A DNA stretch of 64,000 nucleotides from Nocardioides sp. (GCF_004803405.1 NZ_SSXI01000233.1:1-64000), one strand, 5' to 3'. Shown: positions 33,657-48,330, counted from the first letter of the stretch. Made by a program: numbers and translations. Notes: generated by a model not told the origin, from the sequence alone.

Positions 33657-34946
33657 TCACTCGCTCGGCGGCACCAGGCCGGAGACCGTGTCGATCTGCT
33701 CGTAGGTGTTGTTCGCGCCGTACTCGTACACGCCGTAGGTGCCGGCCGCCAGGCTGCCGGTGTCGGTCATGTCCGCAGGCCCGCTCTTGCCGTCGTAGTC
33801 GATGTCCTCGCCGTCCTCGAGCAGGGTCTTGCACTCCTCGAACGTGGTGCACTTCGTGCCCTCGCGAGTGACGTCCACGATGTTGGCGCCGACGGCCTCA
33901 CCCGAGTCGTCGCCGGCCGCGATCGCGGCGAGCGCACTGATGATGACGGCGTCGTAGCTCTCCGGACCGTAGGTCAGGGCGTCGTTCTTCTTCATCGGAG
34001 GGGTCTTCTTGAGGAGAGCCTCGAAGTCAGGGTCAGGCGTCGCCGAGGCCGGAGCCGTACCCTTGACACCCTCGAGGTTGAAGTTCTCGTCCGGGTAGTT
34101 GGAGAGGTTGCCGTCCACGAAGTACAGCTGCACGTCGTCGGGCCCCAGGCCCTTGGCGATCAACTGCGGAATGATCGTTGTGGTCTCGGCGAATGACACC
34201 AGCACGATGGCCTCGGGCTTGGCCGCGGCGATCTTGTTGATTTCGGCGGTGAACGTCGTCGCATCCTTGTTGTACAGGATGAACTCCCCTACCGTCCCGC
34301 CCTTCTCCTCGAGCACGTCTCGCGTCCGCTCGGCCAGACCCTCGCCGTAGAAGTCCTGACGGCCCATGATCGCGACGTTATCGAAACCGTCTTCGATGAC
34401 CTCGTTGGCCAGGATCTCGCCCTGGAGGTAGTCAGACGGCGCCGTGCGGAAGTACAGACGGTTCGGGTCGATCTGGTCGGTGTCGAAGCCTGCCGCGGTG
34501 TTGGCCGGCGAGAACTGCACGACGCCGGCACCGGTGATCTTGTCGATGACAGTGATCGACACGCCCGACGAGGCCGCGCCGACGATCACGTCGGAGTCGG
34601 CGGCCAGCAGCTTGTCGACCTGAGCACCCGCGATGTCCGGCGTGCCGTCACCCGAGTCGCCCTTCACCTGCACGACGTCCTTGCCGAGCACACCACCGGC
34701 GGCGTTGATGTCCTGGACGGCCAGGGTCACGCCGGCAAACTCCGGGGGGCCGAGGAACGCGAGGTCCCCGGTCGCCGGGAGCAGTGTGCCGAAGGTCAAG
34801 ACGCCGTCGCCCTTGGGCTCTGCCGTGGGCGATTCTTGGGTGCCGGTGTCTCCGTTGTCGCCTCCGTCCTCGCCGCATGCGCCGAGCACGAGTGCGGCTG
34901 CCAGTCCGACGACTCCGAGTCGCATCAGCTTCTTCGGTCGGTACAT
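33657..34946 (-). CDS. livJ: Branched-chain amino-acid-type substrate-binding lipoprotein (LivJ/LivK)
   Basis: A 429-residue periplasmic-binding-protein-like lipoprotein. The N-terminus MYRPKKLMRLGVVGLAAALVLGACGE has the lipobox LGAC, so the cysteine would be diacylated and the protein anchored outside the membrane. The type-I binding fold follows: LTFGTLLPATGDLAFLGPPEFAGVTLAVQDINAAGG, then VGAASSGVSITV and a C-terminal YDAVIISALAAIAAGDDSG. It feeds the LivHMGF importer encoded convergently. The exact ligand (branched-chain amino acid, amide or short peptide) is not shown by the sequence. ATG at 34946 is fixed by GGAGG (34952-34956) five bases upstream. Confidence 0.9.
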   Translation of the reverse strand: MYRPKKLMRLGVVGLAAALVLGACGEDGGDNGDTGTQESPTAEPKGDGVLTFGTLLPATGDLAFLGPPEFAGVTLAVQDINAAGGVLGKDVVQVKGDSGDGTPDIAGAQVDKLLAADSDVIVGAASSGVSITVIDKITGAGVVQFSPANTAAGFDTDQIDPNRLYFRTAPSDYLQGEILANEVIEDGFDNVAIMGRQDFYGEGLAERTRDVLEEKGGTVGEFILYNKDATTFTAEINKIAAAKPEAIVLVSFAETTTIIPQLIAKGLGPDDVQLYFVDGNLSNYPDENFNLEGVKGTAPASATPDPDFEALLKKTPPMKKNDALTYGPESYDAVIISALAAIAAGDDSGEAVGANIVDVTREGTKCTTFEECKTLLEDGEDIDYDGKSGPADMTDTGSLAAGTYGVYEYGANNTYEQIDTVSGLVPPSE

Positions 34947-35135
34947 CAGGCCCTCCGGTTCATCAGGTCGGGTTCGGCGCAGTACGGCGTACCGCGCTGC
35001 GACCCAACGTAGTGCGTGGGCGGCCCCCCGCGACCAGGCTTCGCGGCTCGTTGTCAACTTGTGACCATCGGTTCGGGCAGGCTGCAGGCGGAGAACCGGC
35101 GTCTCGCGGCTGTGGGAGCGCCCGCGTCGGGCGGC
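34947..35135 (-). promoter_or_regulatory. livJ upstream region
   Basis: A 189-base gap between pdtaR and livJ, with no gene. A perfect -35 consensus TTGACA lies on the minus strand at 35052-35057, but no good -10 hexamer stands 16-18 bases from it. The ribosome-binding site GGAGG of livJ is at 34952-34956. Confidence 0.3.
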
Positions 35136-35753
35136 TCAGGCGCCAGGCGCCCCGGGCACGCCGTGCGCGACGACGCCCTCGGCGACCTGACGCATCGACA
35201 TCCGCAGGTCCATCGCCGTCTTCTGGATCCACCGGAAGGCCTCCGGCTCGGTCAGTGACAGCTGCTCCTGGAGGATCCCCTTCGCCCGGTCGATCGCCTT
35301 GCGGGTCTCCAGCCGCTCCTTGAGGTCGGTGATCTCCTCCTCCAGCTGGGCGATCTCGGCGAACCGGCTGACCGCCATCTCGATCGCAGGCACCAGGTCG
35401 GATTGGGTGAACGGCTTGACCAGGTAGGACATGGCCCCCGCCTCCCGTGCCCGCTCCACCAGCTCGCGCTGAGAGAAGGCCGTGAGCATCACGACGGGTG
35501 CGATCCGCCTGCCGGCGATCGCCTCGGCGGCCGAGATGCCGTCGAGCACAGGCATCTTCACGTCGAGGATCACCAGGTCGGGCCGGAGCCGCTCCGCGAG
35601 CTCGATCGCCTGCTGGCCGTCGCCGGCCTGCCCCACGACGTCGTACCCCTCCTCGGCCAGCATCTCGGCGAGGTCCATCCGGATCAGGGTCTCGTCCTCT
35701 GCGATGACCACGGTGCGTGGCGCGATCAGCGGGGTCGGGGCGGTCTCGGTCAC
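35136..35753 (-). CDS. pdtaR: ANTAR-domain response regulator (PdtaR-like)
   Basis: A 205-residue two-domain regulator. The receiver domain (about 10-130) has the acidic pocket in IAEDETL, the phosphorylated Asp64 in VILDVKMP and the conserved Lys in LVKPF. The C-terminal ANTAR domain (about 140-200) contains ETRKAIDRAKGILQEQLSLTEPEAFRWIQK. ANTAR proteins bind paired RNA hairpins and prevent transcription termination. The mycobacterial homologue responds to the kinase PdtaS; no such kinase lies in this window. GTG at 35753 has TAGTCT six bases upstream (35760-35765), so the mRNA is predicted leaderless. Confidence 0.92.
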   Translation of the reverse strand: MTETAPTPLIAPRTVVIAEDETLIRMDLAEMLAEEGYDVVGQAGDGQQAIELAERLRPDLVILDVKMPVLDGISAAEAIAGRRIAPVVMLTAFSQRELVERAREAGAMSYLVKPFTQSDLVPAIEMAVSRFAEIAQLEEEITDLKERLETRKAIDRAKGILQEQLSLTEPEAFRWIQKTAMDLRMSMRQVAEGVVAHGVPGAPGA

Positions 35754-35845
35754 GGGGCAAGACTATCGGGGCGGACCGGCTTGGTTCCGGCCAGGAGGGG
35801 CGTCCGCGGGTGGAGGCCGATGCCCCGAGCGCGACGGGTTTCGGC

Positions 35846-35851
35846 TACCTT
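35846..35851 (+). promoter_or_regulatory. -10 candidate of the tRNA gene
   Basis: TACCTT lies 13 bases before the tRNA 5' end. No clear -35 partner is visible. Confidence 0.35.
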
Positions 35852-35864
35852 TTGTGCGGCTCCC

Positions 35865-35937
35865 GCCCCGGTAGCCCAACGGCAGAGGCAATGTGCTCAA
35901 ACCACATCCAGTGTGAGTTCGAATCTCACCCGGGGCA
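35865..35937 (+). tRNA. tRNA with anticodon CAA (nominal tRNA-Leu) but a short class-I variable loop
   Basis: A 73-base cloverleaf. The acceptor stem is GCCCCGG (35865-35871) with CCGGGGC (35930-35936), seven perfect pairs. The D arm is GCC/GGC with GG in the loop. The anticodon stem ATGTG/CACAT encloses loop CTCAAAC, with anticodon CAA at 35898-35900. The variable loop is only five bases (CCAGT). The T arm GTGAG/CTCAC has loop TTCGAAT. The discriminator is A937; no CCA is encoded. Every stem pairs without mismatch. CAA should read the leucine codon UUG, but bacterial tRNA-Leu normally has a long variable arm, so its charging identity is an open question. It stands between pdtaR and pyk. Confidence 0.9.
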
Positions 35938-36009
35938 CGAGATGTCAGGGAGGGCCTGACGTCACTCGGTCCTTTCGGCCCAGTGGGCCCGGTGGCCCGC
36001 TGATCGACG
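35938..36009 (-). terminator. Region after pyk with nested inverted repeats
   Basis: GTCAGG-gaggg-CCTGAC (35944-35960) is a compact hairpin. A wider pair, CTGACGTC (35956-35963) with GACGTCAG (36006-36013), spans the gap and touches the pyk stop. Together they probably end pyk transcription. Confidence 0.4.
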
Positions 36010-37482
36010 TCAGCGCGCGTGGCCGAGCCGCTTGTAGGCGGGCGCGACCTCGTTGATCGCATCGCCCATCCGGTGCACGCGCAGCGCGTTGGTGGATCCG
36101 GGGATGCCCGGCGGGCTGCCGGCCACGATGACGACGAGGTCGCCCTCCTTGACCCGCCCGATGCGCAGCAGCTCCTCGTCGACCTGGCGGACCATCTCGT
36201 CGGTGTGCTCGACCGTGGAGGTCTTGAAGGCCTCGACGCCCCAGGTGAGGGCGAGCTGCGAGCGTGCGCGCGCCTCGGGAGTGAACGCGAGCACCGGGAT
36301 CGGGCTGCGCAGTCGCGCCAGCCTGCGAGCGGAGTCGCCGGACTGGGTGAACGCCACGACGTACTTCGCGCCGACCCGCTGCGCGACCTCCTCGGCAGCC
36401 TTGGTGATGACGCCGGCACGGGTGTGCGGGTCCCACTCGATCCGGCCGAACCGGCTGAAGGTCTCGTCGGCCAGCGCGTGCTCCTCGGTCGCCGCGATGA
36501 TCCGCGCCATGGTCTCGACCGTGTGGATCGGGTGCTCCCCCACGCTCGTCTCACCCGACAGCATGACCGCGTCGGCGCCGTCGAGGACGGCGTTCGCGAC
36601 GTCACTGGCCTCGGCGCGGGTCGGCGCGGGGCTGGTGACCATCGACTCCAGCATCTGGGTCGCCACGATGACCGGCTTGGCGTTCCGGCGCGCGGCGACG
36701 ATGACCTGCTTCTGCAGGAAGGGCACCTCCTCCAGCGGACACTCCACGCCCAGGTCGCCGCGAGCCACCATGAACCCGTCGAACGCCTGGATGACCTCGT
36801 CGAGGTTGTCGATCGCCTGCGGCTTCTCGATCTTCGCGATCACCGGCAGCATCACGCCCACCTCGCGCATGATCTTGCGGACGTCCTCGGCGTCGCCGGC
36901 GTGCCGCACGAAGCTCAGGGCGATGAAGTCGACGCCCAGGCGCAGGGCGAACCGCAGGTCCTCGGCGTCCTTGTCCGAGAGGGCGGGCACGGAGACCGCG
37001 ACCCCCGGAAGGTTGATGCCCTTGTTGTTGCTCACCTTGCCGGCGACGAGAACCTCGGTGACGACGTCGGTATCGGTCACCTCGACGACACGCAGACGAA
37101 CCTTGCCGTCGTCGATCAGGATCGGGTCGCCGGGTGCGACGTCGCCCGGAAGTCCCTTGTACGTCGTCCCACTGATCTCGGCGTTGCCGTCGACGTCGCG
37201 GGTGGTGATGGTCCACCGCTGGCCACGCTTGAGGGCAACCGGTCCGCCGGAGAAGGTCTCGAGGCGGATCTTCGGACCCTGGAGGTCGGCGAAGATGCCG
37301 ACGCCGTGCCCACTGGCGTCGGAGGCCTCACGAACCAGGCGGTAGACCTCGGCATGCTGCTCGTGGGTGCCGTGGCTCATGTTGAGCCGGGCGACATCCA
37401 TCCCGGCGTAGACCAACTCCCGGATACGGCGCTCGGAACTGGTGGCCGGACCCAGGGTGCACACGATCTTTGCTCTTCGCAC
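36010..37482 (-). CDS. pyk: Pyruvate kinase
   Basis: A 490-residue glycolytic enzyme that converts phosphoenolpyruvate and ADP to pyruvate and ATP. It opens [37 protein letters not shown]. The substrate/metal site is [22 protein letters not shown], followed by [19 protein letters not shown] and the cation site [11 protein letters not shown]. The C-terminal allosteric domain is present. GTG at 37482 is preferred over the in-frame GTG at 37491: it gives the family start [13 protein letters not shown], and TAGGGT (37490-37495) ends seven bases before it. An upstream CATCGGCGCA repeat sits near the expected -35 position. Confidence 0.96.
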   Translation of the reverse strand: MRRAKIVCTLGPATSSERRIRELVYAGMDVARLNMSHGTHEQHAEVYRLVREASDASGHGVGIFADLQGPKIRLETFSGGPVALKRGQRWTITTRDVDGNAEISGTTYKGLPGDVAPGDPILIDDGKVRLRVVEVTDTDVVTEVLVAGKVSNNKGINLPGVAVSVPALSDKDAEDLRFALRLGVDFIALSFVRHAGDAEDVRKIMREVGVMLPVIAKIEKPQAIDNLDEVIQAFDGFMVARGDLGVECPLEEVPFLQKQVIVAARRNAKPVIVATQMLESMVTSPAPTRAEASDVANAVLDGADAVMLSGETSVGEHPIHTVETMARIIAATEEHALADETFSRFGRIEWDPHTRAGVITKAAEEVAQRVGAKYVVAFTQSGDSARRLARLRSPIPVLAFTPEARARSQLALTWGVEAFKTSTVEHTDEMVRQVDEELLRIGRVKEGDLVVIVAGSPPGIPGSTNALRVHRMGDAINEVAPAYKRLGHAR

Positions 37483-37489
37483 GGGGTTC

Positions 37490-37495
37490 ACCCTA
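37490..37495 (-). promoter_or_regulatory. -10 element of pyk, leaderless type
   Basis: TAGGGT on the minus strand, seven bases before the GTG start. With a 17-base spacer the -35 position (37513-37518) would abut the first CATCGGCGCA copy. Confidence 0.5.
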
Positions 37496-37504
37496 GCGAG
37501 CCGC

Positions 37505-37560
37505 CATCGGCGCAGAACGTCGCATCGGCGCAAACTTCGTGTGAAGTCTGCGCCGATGCG
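37505..37560. repeat. Three-copy CATCGGCGCA element and 40-bp hairpin between gltD and pyk
   Basis: CATCGGCGCA occurs at 37505-37514, again at 37523-37532, and inverted at 37549-37558. The second and third form most of an 18-bp stem (37521-37538 with 37543-37560) with one mismatch (37533/37548) and loop GTGT. It lies 12 bases after the gltD stop and can terminate gltBD. The first copy overlaps the pyk promoter. Confidence 0.75.
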
Positions 37561-37572
37561 AAATGGAGTCGA

Positions 37573-39034
37573 TCAGACGACCAGCGGACGCGCGGTCGGC
37601 GGAATCGGTGCGGGCAGCTGGGTCGTGCCGGAGAGGTACTCGTCCACGCCAGCGGCGGCCGCTCGGCCCTCCGCGATCGCCCAGACGATCAGCGACTGGC
37701 CGCGGCCGGCGTCACCGGCGACGAAGACGCCGTCCACGTTGGTGACGTAGCTGTTCGCCCGCTTGATGTTGCCGCGCTCGTCGAGCTCGACGCCGAGCTG
37801 CTCGACCAGGCCACCCTGCTCGGGGCCGACGAAGCCCATCGCGAAGAGCACGAGGTCCGCCGGGATCTCCCGCTCGGTGCCCTCCAGCTCGACCAGCTTG
37901 CCACCCTCGAACCTCACCTCGACGATCCGCAGCGCACGGACGTTGCCCTCGTCGTCGCCCAGGAACTCCTTGGTCGACACCGAGTAGACCCGGTCACCGG
38001 CCTCCTCGTGCGCGGAGGACACCCTGAAGATCATCGGGTACGTCGGCCACGGCTGGCCCTCGGGACGGTCGGACGGCGGCTCGGGCATGATCTCGAGCTG
38101 CGTGATCGACGCGGCGCCCTGGCGCACCGACGTGCCGAGGCAGTCGGCCCCGGTGTCGCCGCCACCGATGATGACGACGTGCTTGCCGTCGGCACGGATC
38201 TGACCGTCGACGGTCTCCCCCAGCGCGACCCGGTTGGCCTGCGGCAGGAACTCCATCGCCTGGTGGATGCCCTTGAGCTCCCGGCCCGGCACCGGCAGGT
38301 CGCGCGGCACGGTCGAACCGATCGCGATGACCACCGCGTCGTACCGGTCGCGGAGGGCGTCCCCGGTGAGGGCACCGGACCCGACCTCCACCCCGGAGCG
38401 GAAGACCGTGCCCTCGCGCTTCATCTGCTCGATGCGGCGGTCGAGCTGGATCTTCTCCATCTTGAACTCGGGGATGCCGTAGCGCAGCAGTCCACCGGGC
38501 CGGTCGGCCCGTTCGTACACGGCCACGGTGTGACCGGCCCGGGTGAGCTGCTGGGCGGCGGCGAGACCCGCGGGGCCCGAGCCGACGACGGCCACGGTCT
38601 TGCCCGAGAGCCACTCCGGCGGCTGCGGACGGACGTAGCCGGACTCCCACGCCTTGTCGATGATCGACACCTCGACGTTCTTGATCGTCACGGCCGGCTG
38701 GTTGATGCCCAGGACGCAGGCGGTCTCGCACGGGGCCGGGCACAGGCGACCGGTGAACTCCGGGAAGTTGTTGGTCGCGTGGAGGCGCTCGATGGCGCCC
38801 TCCCAGTCGTCACGCCAGACCAGGTCGTTCCACTCGGGGATGATGTTCCCCAGCGGACATCCCTGGTGGCAGAACGGGATGCCGCAGTCCATGCAGCGTC
38901 CGGCCTGCTCGGTGATGATCGGGAGGAGCGCACGCCCCATCCCGCCCGGGTAGACCTCTTTCCAGTCGTTGACCCGCTCCTCCACCGGTCGCCGCCCGGC
39001 GACCTCGCGGGTCTTCTTCAGGAATCCCTTGGGG

Positions 39035-39042
<8 letters not shown>
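37573..39042 (-). CDS. gltD: Glutamate synthase, small (NADPH) subunit
   Basis: A 489-residue flavoprotein subunit. The N-terminal iron-sulfur region has [17 protein letters not shown] (about 48-64) and [10 protein letters not shown]. The FAD site is [13 protein letters not shown] near residue 150 and the NADPH site [12 protein letters not shown] near 290. It passes electrons from NADPH to the large subunit for the conversion of 2-oxoglutarate plus glutamine to two glutamates. It is downstream of gltB and overlaps it by eight bases, so expression is coupled. A strong hairpin follows its stop. Confidence 0.95.
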
Positions 39043-43609
<4,567 letters not shown>

Positions 43610-43631
43610 CAGGGTTCTCCCGTCGACTACG

Positions 43632-43719
43632 TCTGTGGCCGTTCCATCAACTGACGGTGGCCCACAGAAGGTGGGGCGCAAGGGACAGCACTGGCCCACG
43701 CGGCGGAAGCATCAGGTTA
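43632..43719 (-). promoter_or_regulatory. gltB promoter candidate and leader hairpin
   Basis: TAACCT on the minus strand (43714-43719) is a plausible -10, giving a leader of about 100 bases. In the leader TCTGTGGCC (43632-43640) pairs with GGCCCACAGA (43659-43668), with one bulge and an 18-base loop. No known riboswitch is recognised. Confidence 0.35.
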
Positions 43720-43747
43720 CCACCGCGTGAACCGGCTCTGCCCATCG

Positions 43748-44755
43748 TCAATCAGACGTGGACGCCTCGTCCGTCACATCAGCAGCACCATCTCGGGTCA
43801 CTTCAGGCTCAGCGGTCTCGCCAGTCACAGGATCAGGCTCCCGCCCCTCCAGGTACGCCGCCTCCTCACGCCCGGGGTGCCTGCGCCAGGACCACAGGAA
43901 GAACGCGGCGGCGGCCACGAAGAGCACGATCGAGGTCCACACGTTGAAACGCAGTCCGAGCACGTTGTCGAGCTGTACGTCGTCGATCCGGAGGTACTCG
44001 ATCCAGCCACGGCCCAGGGTGTAGGCCATGACGTAGGCGGCCATCACTCGGCCGTGGCCGAGGCGGAAGCGGCGGTCCAGCCAGATGATCAGGGCGAAGG
44101 CAGCGAGGTTCCACAGGCACTCGTACAGGAACGTCGGGTGGAACGTCGCCACGCAGCCGGCGAGGTCGGGATTCTCGGCGCACGCGAACTCGCTCGGCAC
44201 ATCGGGGTGGGTCGCCAGATAGTGGTCGCTGAAGTGTGCGCGATCGATCTCCAGGCCCCACGGCAGGCCGGTCGGCCTGCCGTAGAGCTCCTGGTTGAAC
44301 CAGTTGCCCCAGCGGCCGATGGCCTGGGCGACCAGCACGCCCGGCGCCAGCGCGTCGAGGAACGGGAGGAGCTTGATGCCCTTGCGGCGGCAGCCGAGCC
44401 AGACGCCCAGCACGCCGAGCGCGACGCCACCCCAGATGCCGAGCCCGCCCTGCCAGACGTACAGCGCCTCGATGGGGTCGCCGCCCTCGCCGAAGTAGCG
44501 CTTCCAGTCCGTGGCCACGTGGTAGGCCCGTGCGCCGACGAGACCGAACGGAACGGCCCAGACCGCGATGTCCTGGACGTCACCGATCCGGCCGCCGCGG
44601 GCATGCCAGCGCTTCTCACCGATCCAGATGGCGACGACGATGCCGAGGATGATGCACAGCGCGTAGCCGCGCAGCGGGAACGGACCGATCTCCCAGACCG
44701 CGTCGGAGGGGCTGGGGATGGTCGCGGCGATCAGCCCGATCTGGTCAGTCAGCAC
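43748..44755 (-). CDS. lgt: Prolipoprotein diacylglyceryl transferase
   Basis: A 335-residue membrane enzyme that attaches diacylglycerol to the lipobox cysteine of prelipoproteins. Family motifs are PLRGYALCIILGI in the first helices, the signature GRWGNWFNQELYGRPT (about 147-162) and HPTFLYECLWN (about 205-215), with seven predicted helices. A charged tail of about 40 residues (REPDPVTGETAEPEVTRDGAA) extends beyond the last helix, as often in actinobacteria. GTG start at 44755, nine bases after the SCO1 gene. It is the last gene of the trpC-trpB-trpA-SCO1-lgt run. Its substrates in this window include LivJ and the SCO1 protein. Confidence 0.93.
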   Translation of the reverse strand: MLTDQIGLIAATIPSPSDAVWEIGPFPLRGYALCIILGIVVAIWIGEKRWHARGGRIGDVQDIAVWAVPFGLVGARAYHVATDWKRYFGEGGDPIEALYVWQGGLGIWGGVALGVLGVWLGCRRKGIKLLPFLDALAPGVLVAQAIGRWGNWFNQELYGRPTGLPWGLEIDRAHFSDHYLATHPDVPSEFACAENPDLAGCVATFHPTFLYECLWNLAAFALIIWLDRRFRLGHGRVMAAYVMAYTLGRGWIEYLRIDDVQLDNVLGLRFNVWTSIVLFVAAAAFFLWSWRRHPGREEAAYLEGREPDPVTGETAEPEVTRDGAADVTDEASTSD

Positions 44756-44764
44756 GGTGGCGTC

Positions 44765-45370
44765 CTAGTCGTCGTTCAGCAGGGTGCGGATGTCGGCGGC
44801 GAACTCGGTACTGGACGTCTCCTGGTTCCAGAGCACCACGGCCTCGTCGTTCTCGTCGATCCCGAGCGTGAAGGTCGAGTGGCCCCCGAGGTCGTAGCCA
44901 CCGGTCGGCAGCCTCTTGCCGTCGTTGACGTAGATCGCCAGCGGGTCCCCCACCTCGATGATCCGCTCCAGGTCGCCGGTGAGGCCGACGAAGTCGGAGT
45001 CGAGGCGGTCGAGGTACCGACGCAGAACGGCCGGGTTGTCACGGGCGGGGTCGGTGGTCACGAAGACCACGTCCACCTGCTCGCGCTCGTCCGCCTCCAG
45101 CCGGTTCATCGCGGCGGCGATGTTGTTCATGACCAACGGGCAGTAGTCCGGGCACGCGGTATAGCCGAAGAACACCAGGGTGAGCGGCTTGTCGGTGTCC
45201 GCCGCCAGCGAGTACGGCGCGCCATCGGTGTCGGTGAGCGCGATGTCGGGCGCCTGGTAGGGCTGCTTGAGCCGGGTGCCGGTGAAGGTCTCGGGGTCGC
45301 TGGTCGTGCACGCCGACCCCAGCAGACCCACCAGGACGACGAGCACGGCTGCGCGGAGGCTGTTACGCAC
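44765..45370 (-). CDS. SCO1/SenC-family copper-binding lipoprotein
   Basis: A 201-residue exported protein. The N-terminus [23 protein letters not shown] has the lipobox GSAC. The thioredoxin-like domain carries LVFFGYTACPDYCPLVMNNI, with the two copper-ligand cysteines in CPDYC, and the third ligand His in DLGGHSTF near residue 165. SCO1 proteins deliver copper to the CuA site of cytochrome c oxidase. GTG at 45370 gives a compact signal peptide and overlaps the trpA stop by eight bases. An in-frame TTG at 45385 is the alternative. Its place between trpA and lgt is unusual. Confidence 0.87.
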   Translation of the reverse strand: MRNSLRAAVLVVLVGLLGSACTTSDPETFTGTRLKQPYQAPDIALTDTDGAPYSLAADTDKPLTLVFFGYTACPDYCPLVMNNIAAAMNRLEADEREQVDVVFVTTDPARDNPAVLRRYLDRLDSDFVGLTGDLERIIEVGDPLAIYVNDGKRLPTGGYDLGGHSTFTLGIDENDEAVVLWNQETSSTEFAADIRTLLNDD

Positions 45371-46183
45371 GCACTCCCCCGGCAACGCCCTGGGCGAGAT
45401 CCGCGGTCAGCGCCGAGATCGCCGCGAGGCCGGCGGCGCGGTCATCGGCGTTGTCGAGCAGGACGCGGACGAACGCCGAGCCGACGATCACGCCGTCGGC
45501 GTACGACGCCACCTCGGCCGCCTGCACGCCGTTGCTGACGCCGAGGCCGACCCCCACGGGCAGCGTCGTGGTCGCGCGGGTCCGCGCGACCAGCGGGCCC
45601 GCGAGGTCGCTGGTGGTCGTTCTGGCGCCCGTCACGCCCATCACCGCCGTGGCGTACACGAACCCGCGGCAGGCGGCCGTCGTCATCGCGATCCGCTCGT
45701 CGGTGGACGACGGCGCCACGAGGAAGACCTTGTCGAGCCCCCGCGCATCGGCCGCCGCGATCCACTCGGGGGCGAAGTCCGGCGTCAGGTCCGGGGTGAT
45801 CAGCCCGGCCCCGCCGGCGTCGTACAGGTCCTGCGCGAAGCGCTCGACGCCGTACCGCTCGACGGGGTTCCAGTAGGTCATCACCAGCGTGGGGGTGCCG
45901 GTCGCTGCGACCGCCTCGACGGTGCGGAGCACGTCAGCGGTGCGTACGCCGCCCTCGAGCGCCCGCTGCGCGGCGTCCTGAATGGTGGGGCCGTCCATCA
46001 CCGGATCGCTGTAGGGCAGGCCGACCTCGATCACGTCGCAGCCGGCGTCCACCATGGCGCGCAGCGCCGCGATCCCGCCGTCGACATCGGGGAAGCCGGC
46101 CGGCAGGTAGCCGACGAGCGCGGCGCGCCCCTGCGCGCGGGCCTTCTCGAAGGCCCTGCCCGTCGTGGTGCTCGCGCCCGCGC

Positions 46184-46187
<4 letters not shown>
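45363..46187 (-). CDS. trpA: Tryptophan synthase alpha subunit
   Basis: A 274-residue TIM barrel that cleaves indole-3-glycerol phosphate and passes indole to TrpB. The catalytic pair is Glu54 in [12 protein letters not shown] and Asp65 in PVMDGPTIQ, spaced 11 apart as in the characterised enzymes. The phosphate-binding loops GVTGARTT and VGLGVSNG are present. The start overlaps the trpB stop (ATGA), so translation is coupled. Confidence 0.96.
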
Positions 46188-47421
<1,234 letters not shown>

Positions 47422-47425
<4 letters not shown>

Positions 47426-48243
47426 ATCTCTGCCTTTCCTGCCTTGAGGCCGGTCATCGCGGCCACCGCATCGCGCGGAGCGCCGTGCTTGACCAGCGCC
47501 TCCCCGACCAGCACGGCACGCGCGCCCTGGTCGACGAAGCGCTGCACGTCGGTCGGCCCGGTGATGCCGGACTCGGCCACCAGCACGCGGTCCGCCGGGA
47601 CCAGCGGCGCGAGGCGCCCGAAGGTGTCGGCGTCCACGGCGAGCGTCTTGAGGTTGCGGGCATTGACGCCGATCAGCTCCGCGCCGAGGTCGACGGCGCG
47701 CTCGGTCTCGGCCTCGTCGTGCACCTCGACCAGGACGGTGAGCCCGAGCTCCCGCGCGGAGTCGTGCAGCCGGCGCAGCTCGTCACCGGGAAGCGACGCC
47801 ACGATCAGCAGGGCCAGGTCGGCACCGGCCGCACGAGCCTCGAGCAGCTGGTACTCGGTGACGATGAAGTCCTTGCGCAGCAGCGGGGTGTCGACGGCCG
47901 CCCGGACGGCGCGAAGGTCGTCGAGGCTGCCGTTGAAGCGACGCTGCTCGGTCAGCACGCTGATCGCGGCGGCACCGCCGGCGGCGTACTCCTTCGCGAG
48001 CGCCGCGGGGTCGGGGATGTCGGCGAGGTCACCCTTGCTCGGGCTCTTGCGCTTGACCTCGGCGATCACACTCGAGCCGGGGCCGCGGAAGTGCGGCATC
48101 GGGTCCCGTGCCGGCGGCACGTCGGCGAGCGCCGCCCGCAGGTCGGACTCGGAGAGCCGGGTCTGCCGGGCCGCGAGGTCCTCCAGCACTCCGGCGACGA
48201 TCCCGTCGAGCACCGTGGGCCGGGAAGCCTGGGGGGCCGACAT
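47422..48243 (-). CDS. trpC: Indole-3-glycerol phosphate synthase
   Basis: A 273-residue TIM barrel for ring closure of carboxyphenylamino-deoxyribulose phosphate. The catalytic Lys is in [15 protein letters not shown] (near 65), the second in [12 protein letters not shown] (near 120), and the substrate loop [11 protein letters not shown] is near 190. ATG at 48243 has GGAGG four bases upstream. It is the first gene of the trp run here; trpE, trpD and trpF are not in the window. The product supply step (PRA isomerase) is expected from PriA at 55435-56172. It is divergent from the DUF4190 gene. Confidence 0.95.
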
Positions 48244-48300
48244 GTCGCCTCCGTAACGTCTGTGAATCCGATGGCGACTCTCGCCGATCGTTGGTGTCGA

Positions 48301-48330
48301 GTGTGGCACGGGCCGGTTAGGGTGCCACAC
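48301..48330. promoter_or_regulatory. Inverted repeat over the -10 of the DUF4190 gene, trpC divergent region
   Basis: GTGTGGCAC (48301-48309) and GTGCCACAC (48322-48330) form a perfect 9-bp inverted repeat around 12 bases. TAGGGT (48318-48323) inside it is a likely -10 for the plus-strand gene. A bound protein here could affect both divergent genes. Confidence 0.45.

Noticed and set aside
35865-36010. tRNA 3' end as a possible integration (att) site of a genomic island
   Set aside because: No second copy of the tRNA 3' end, no integrase and no change in composition or gene type nearby.
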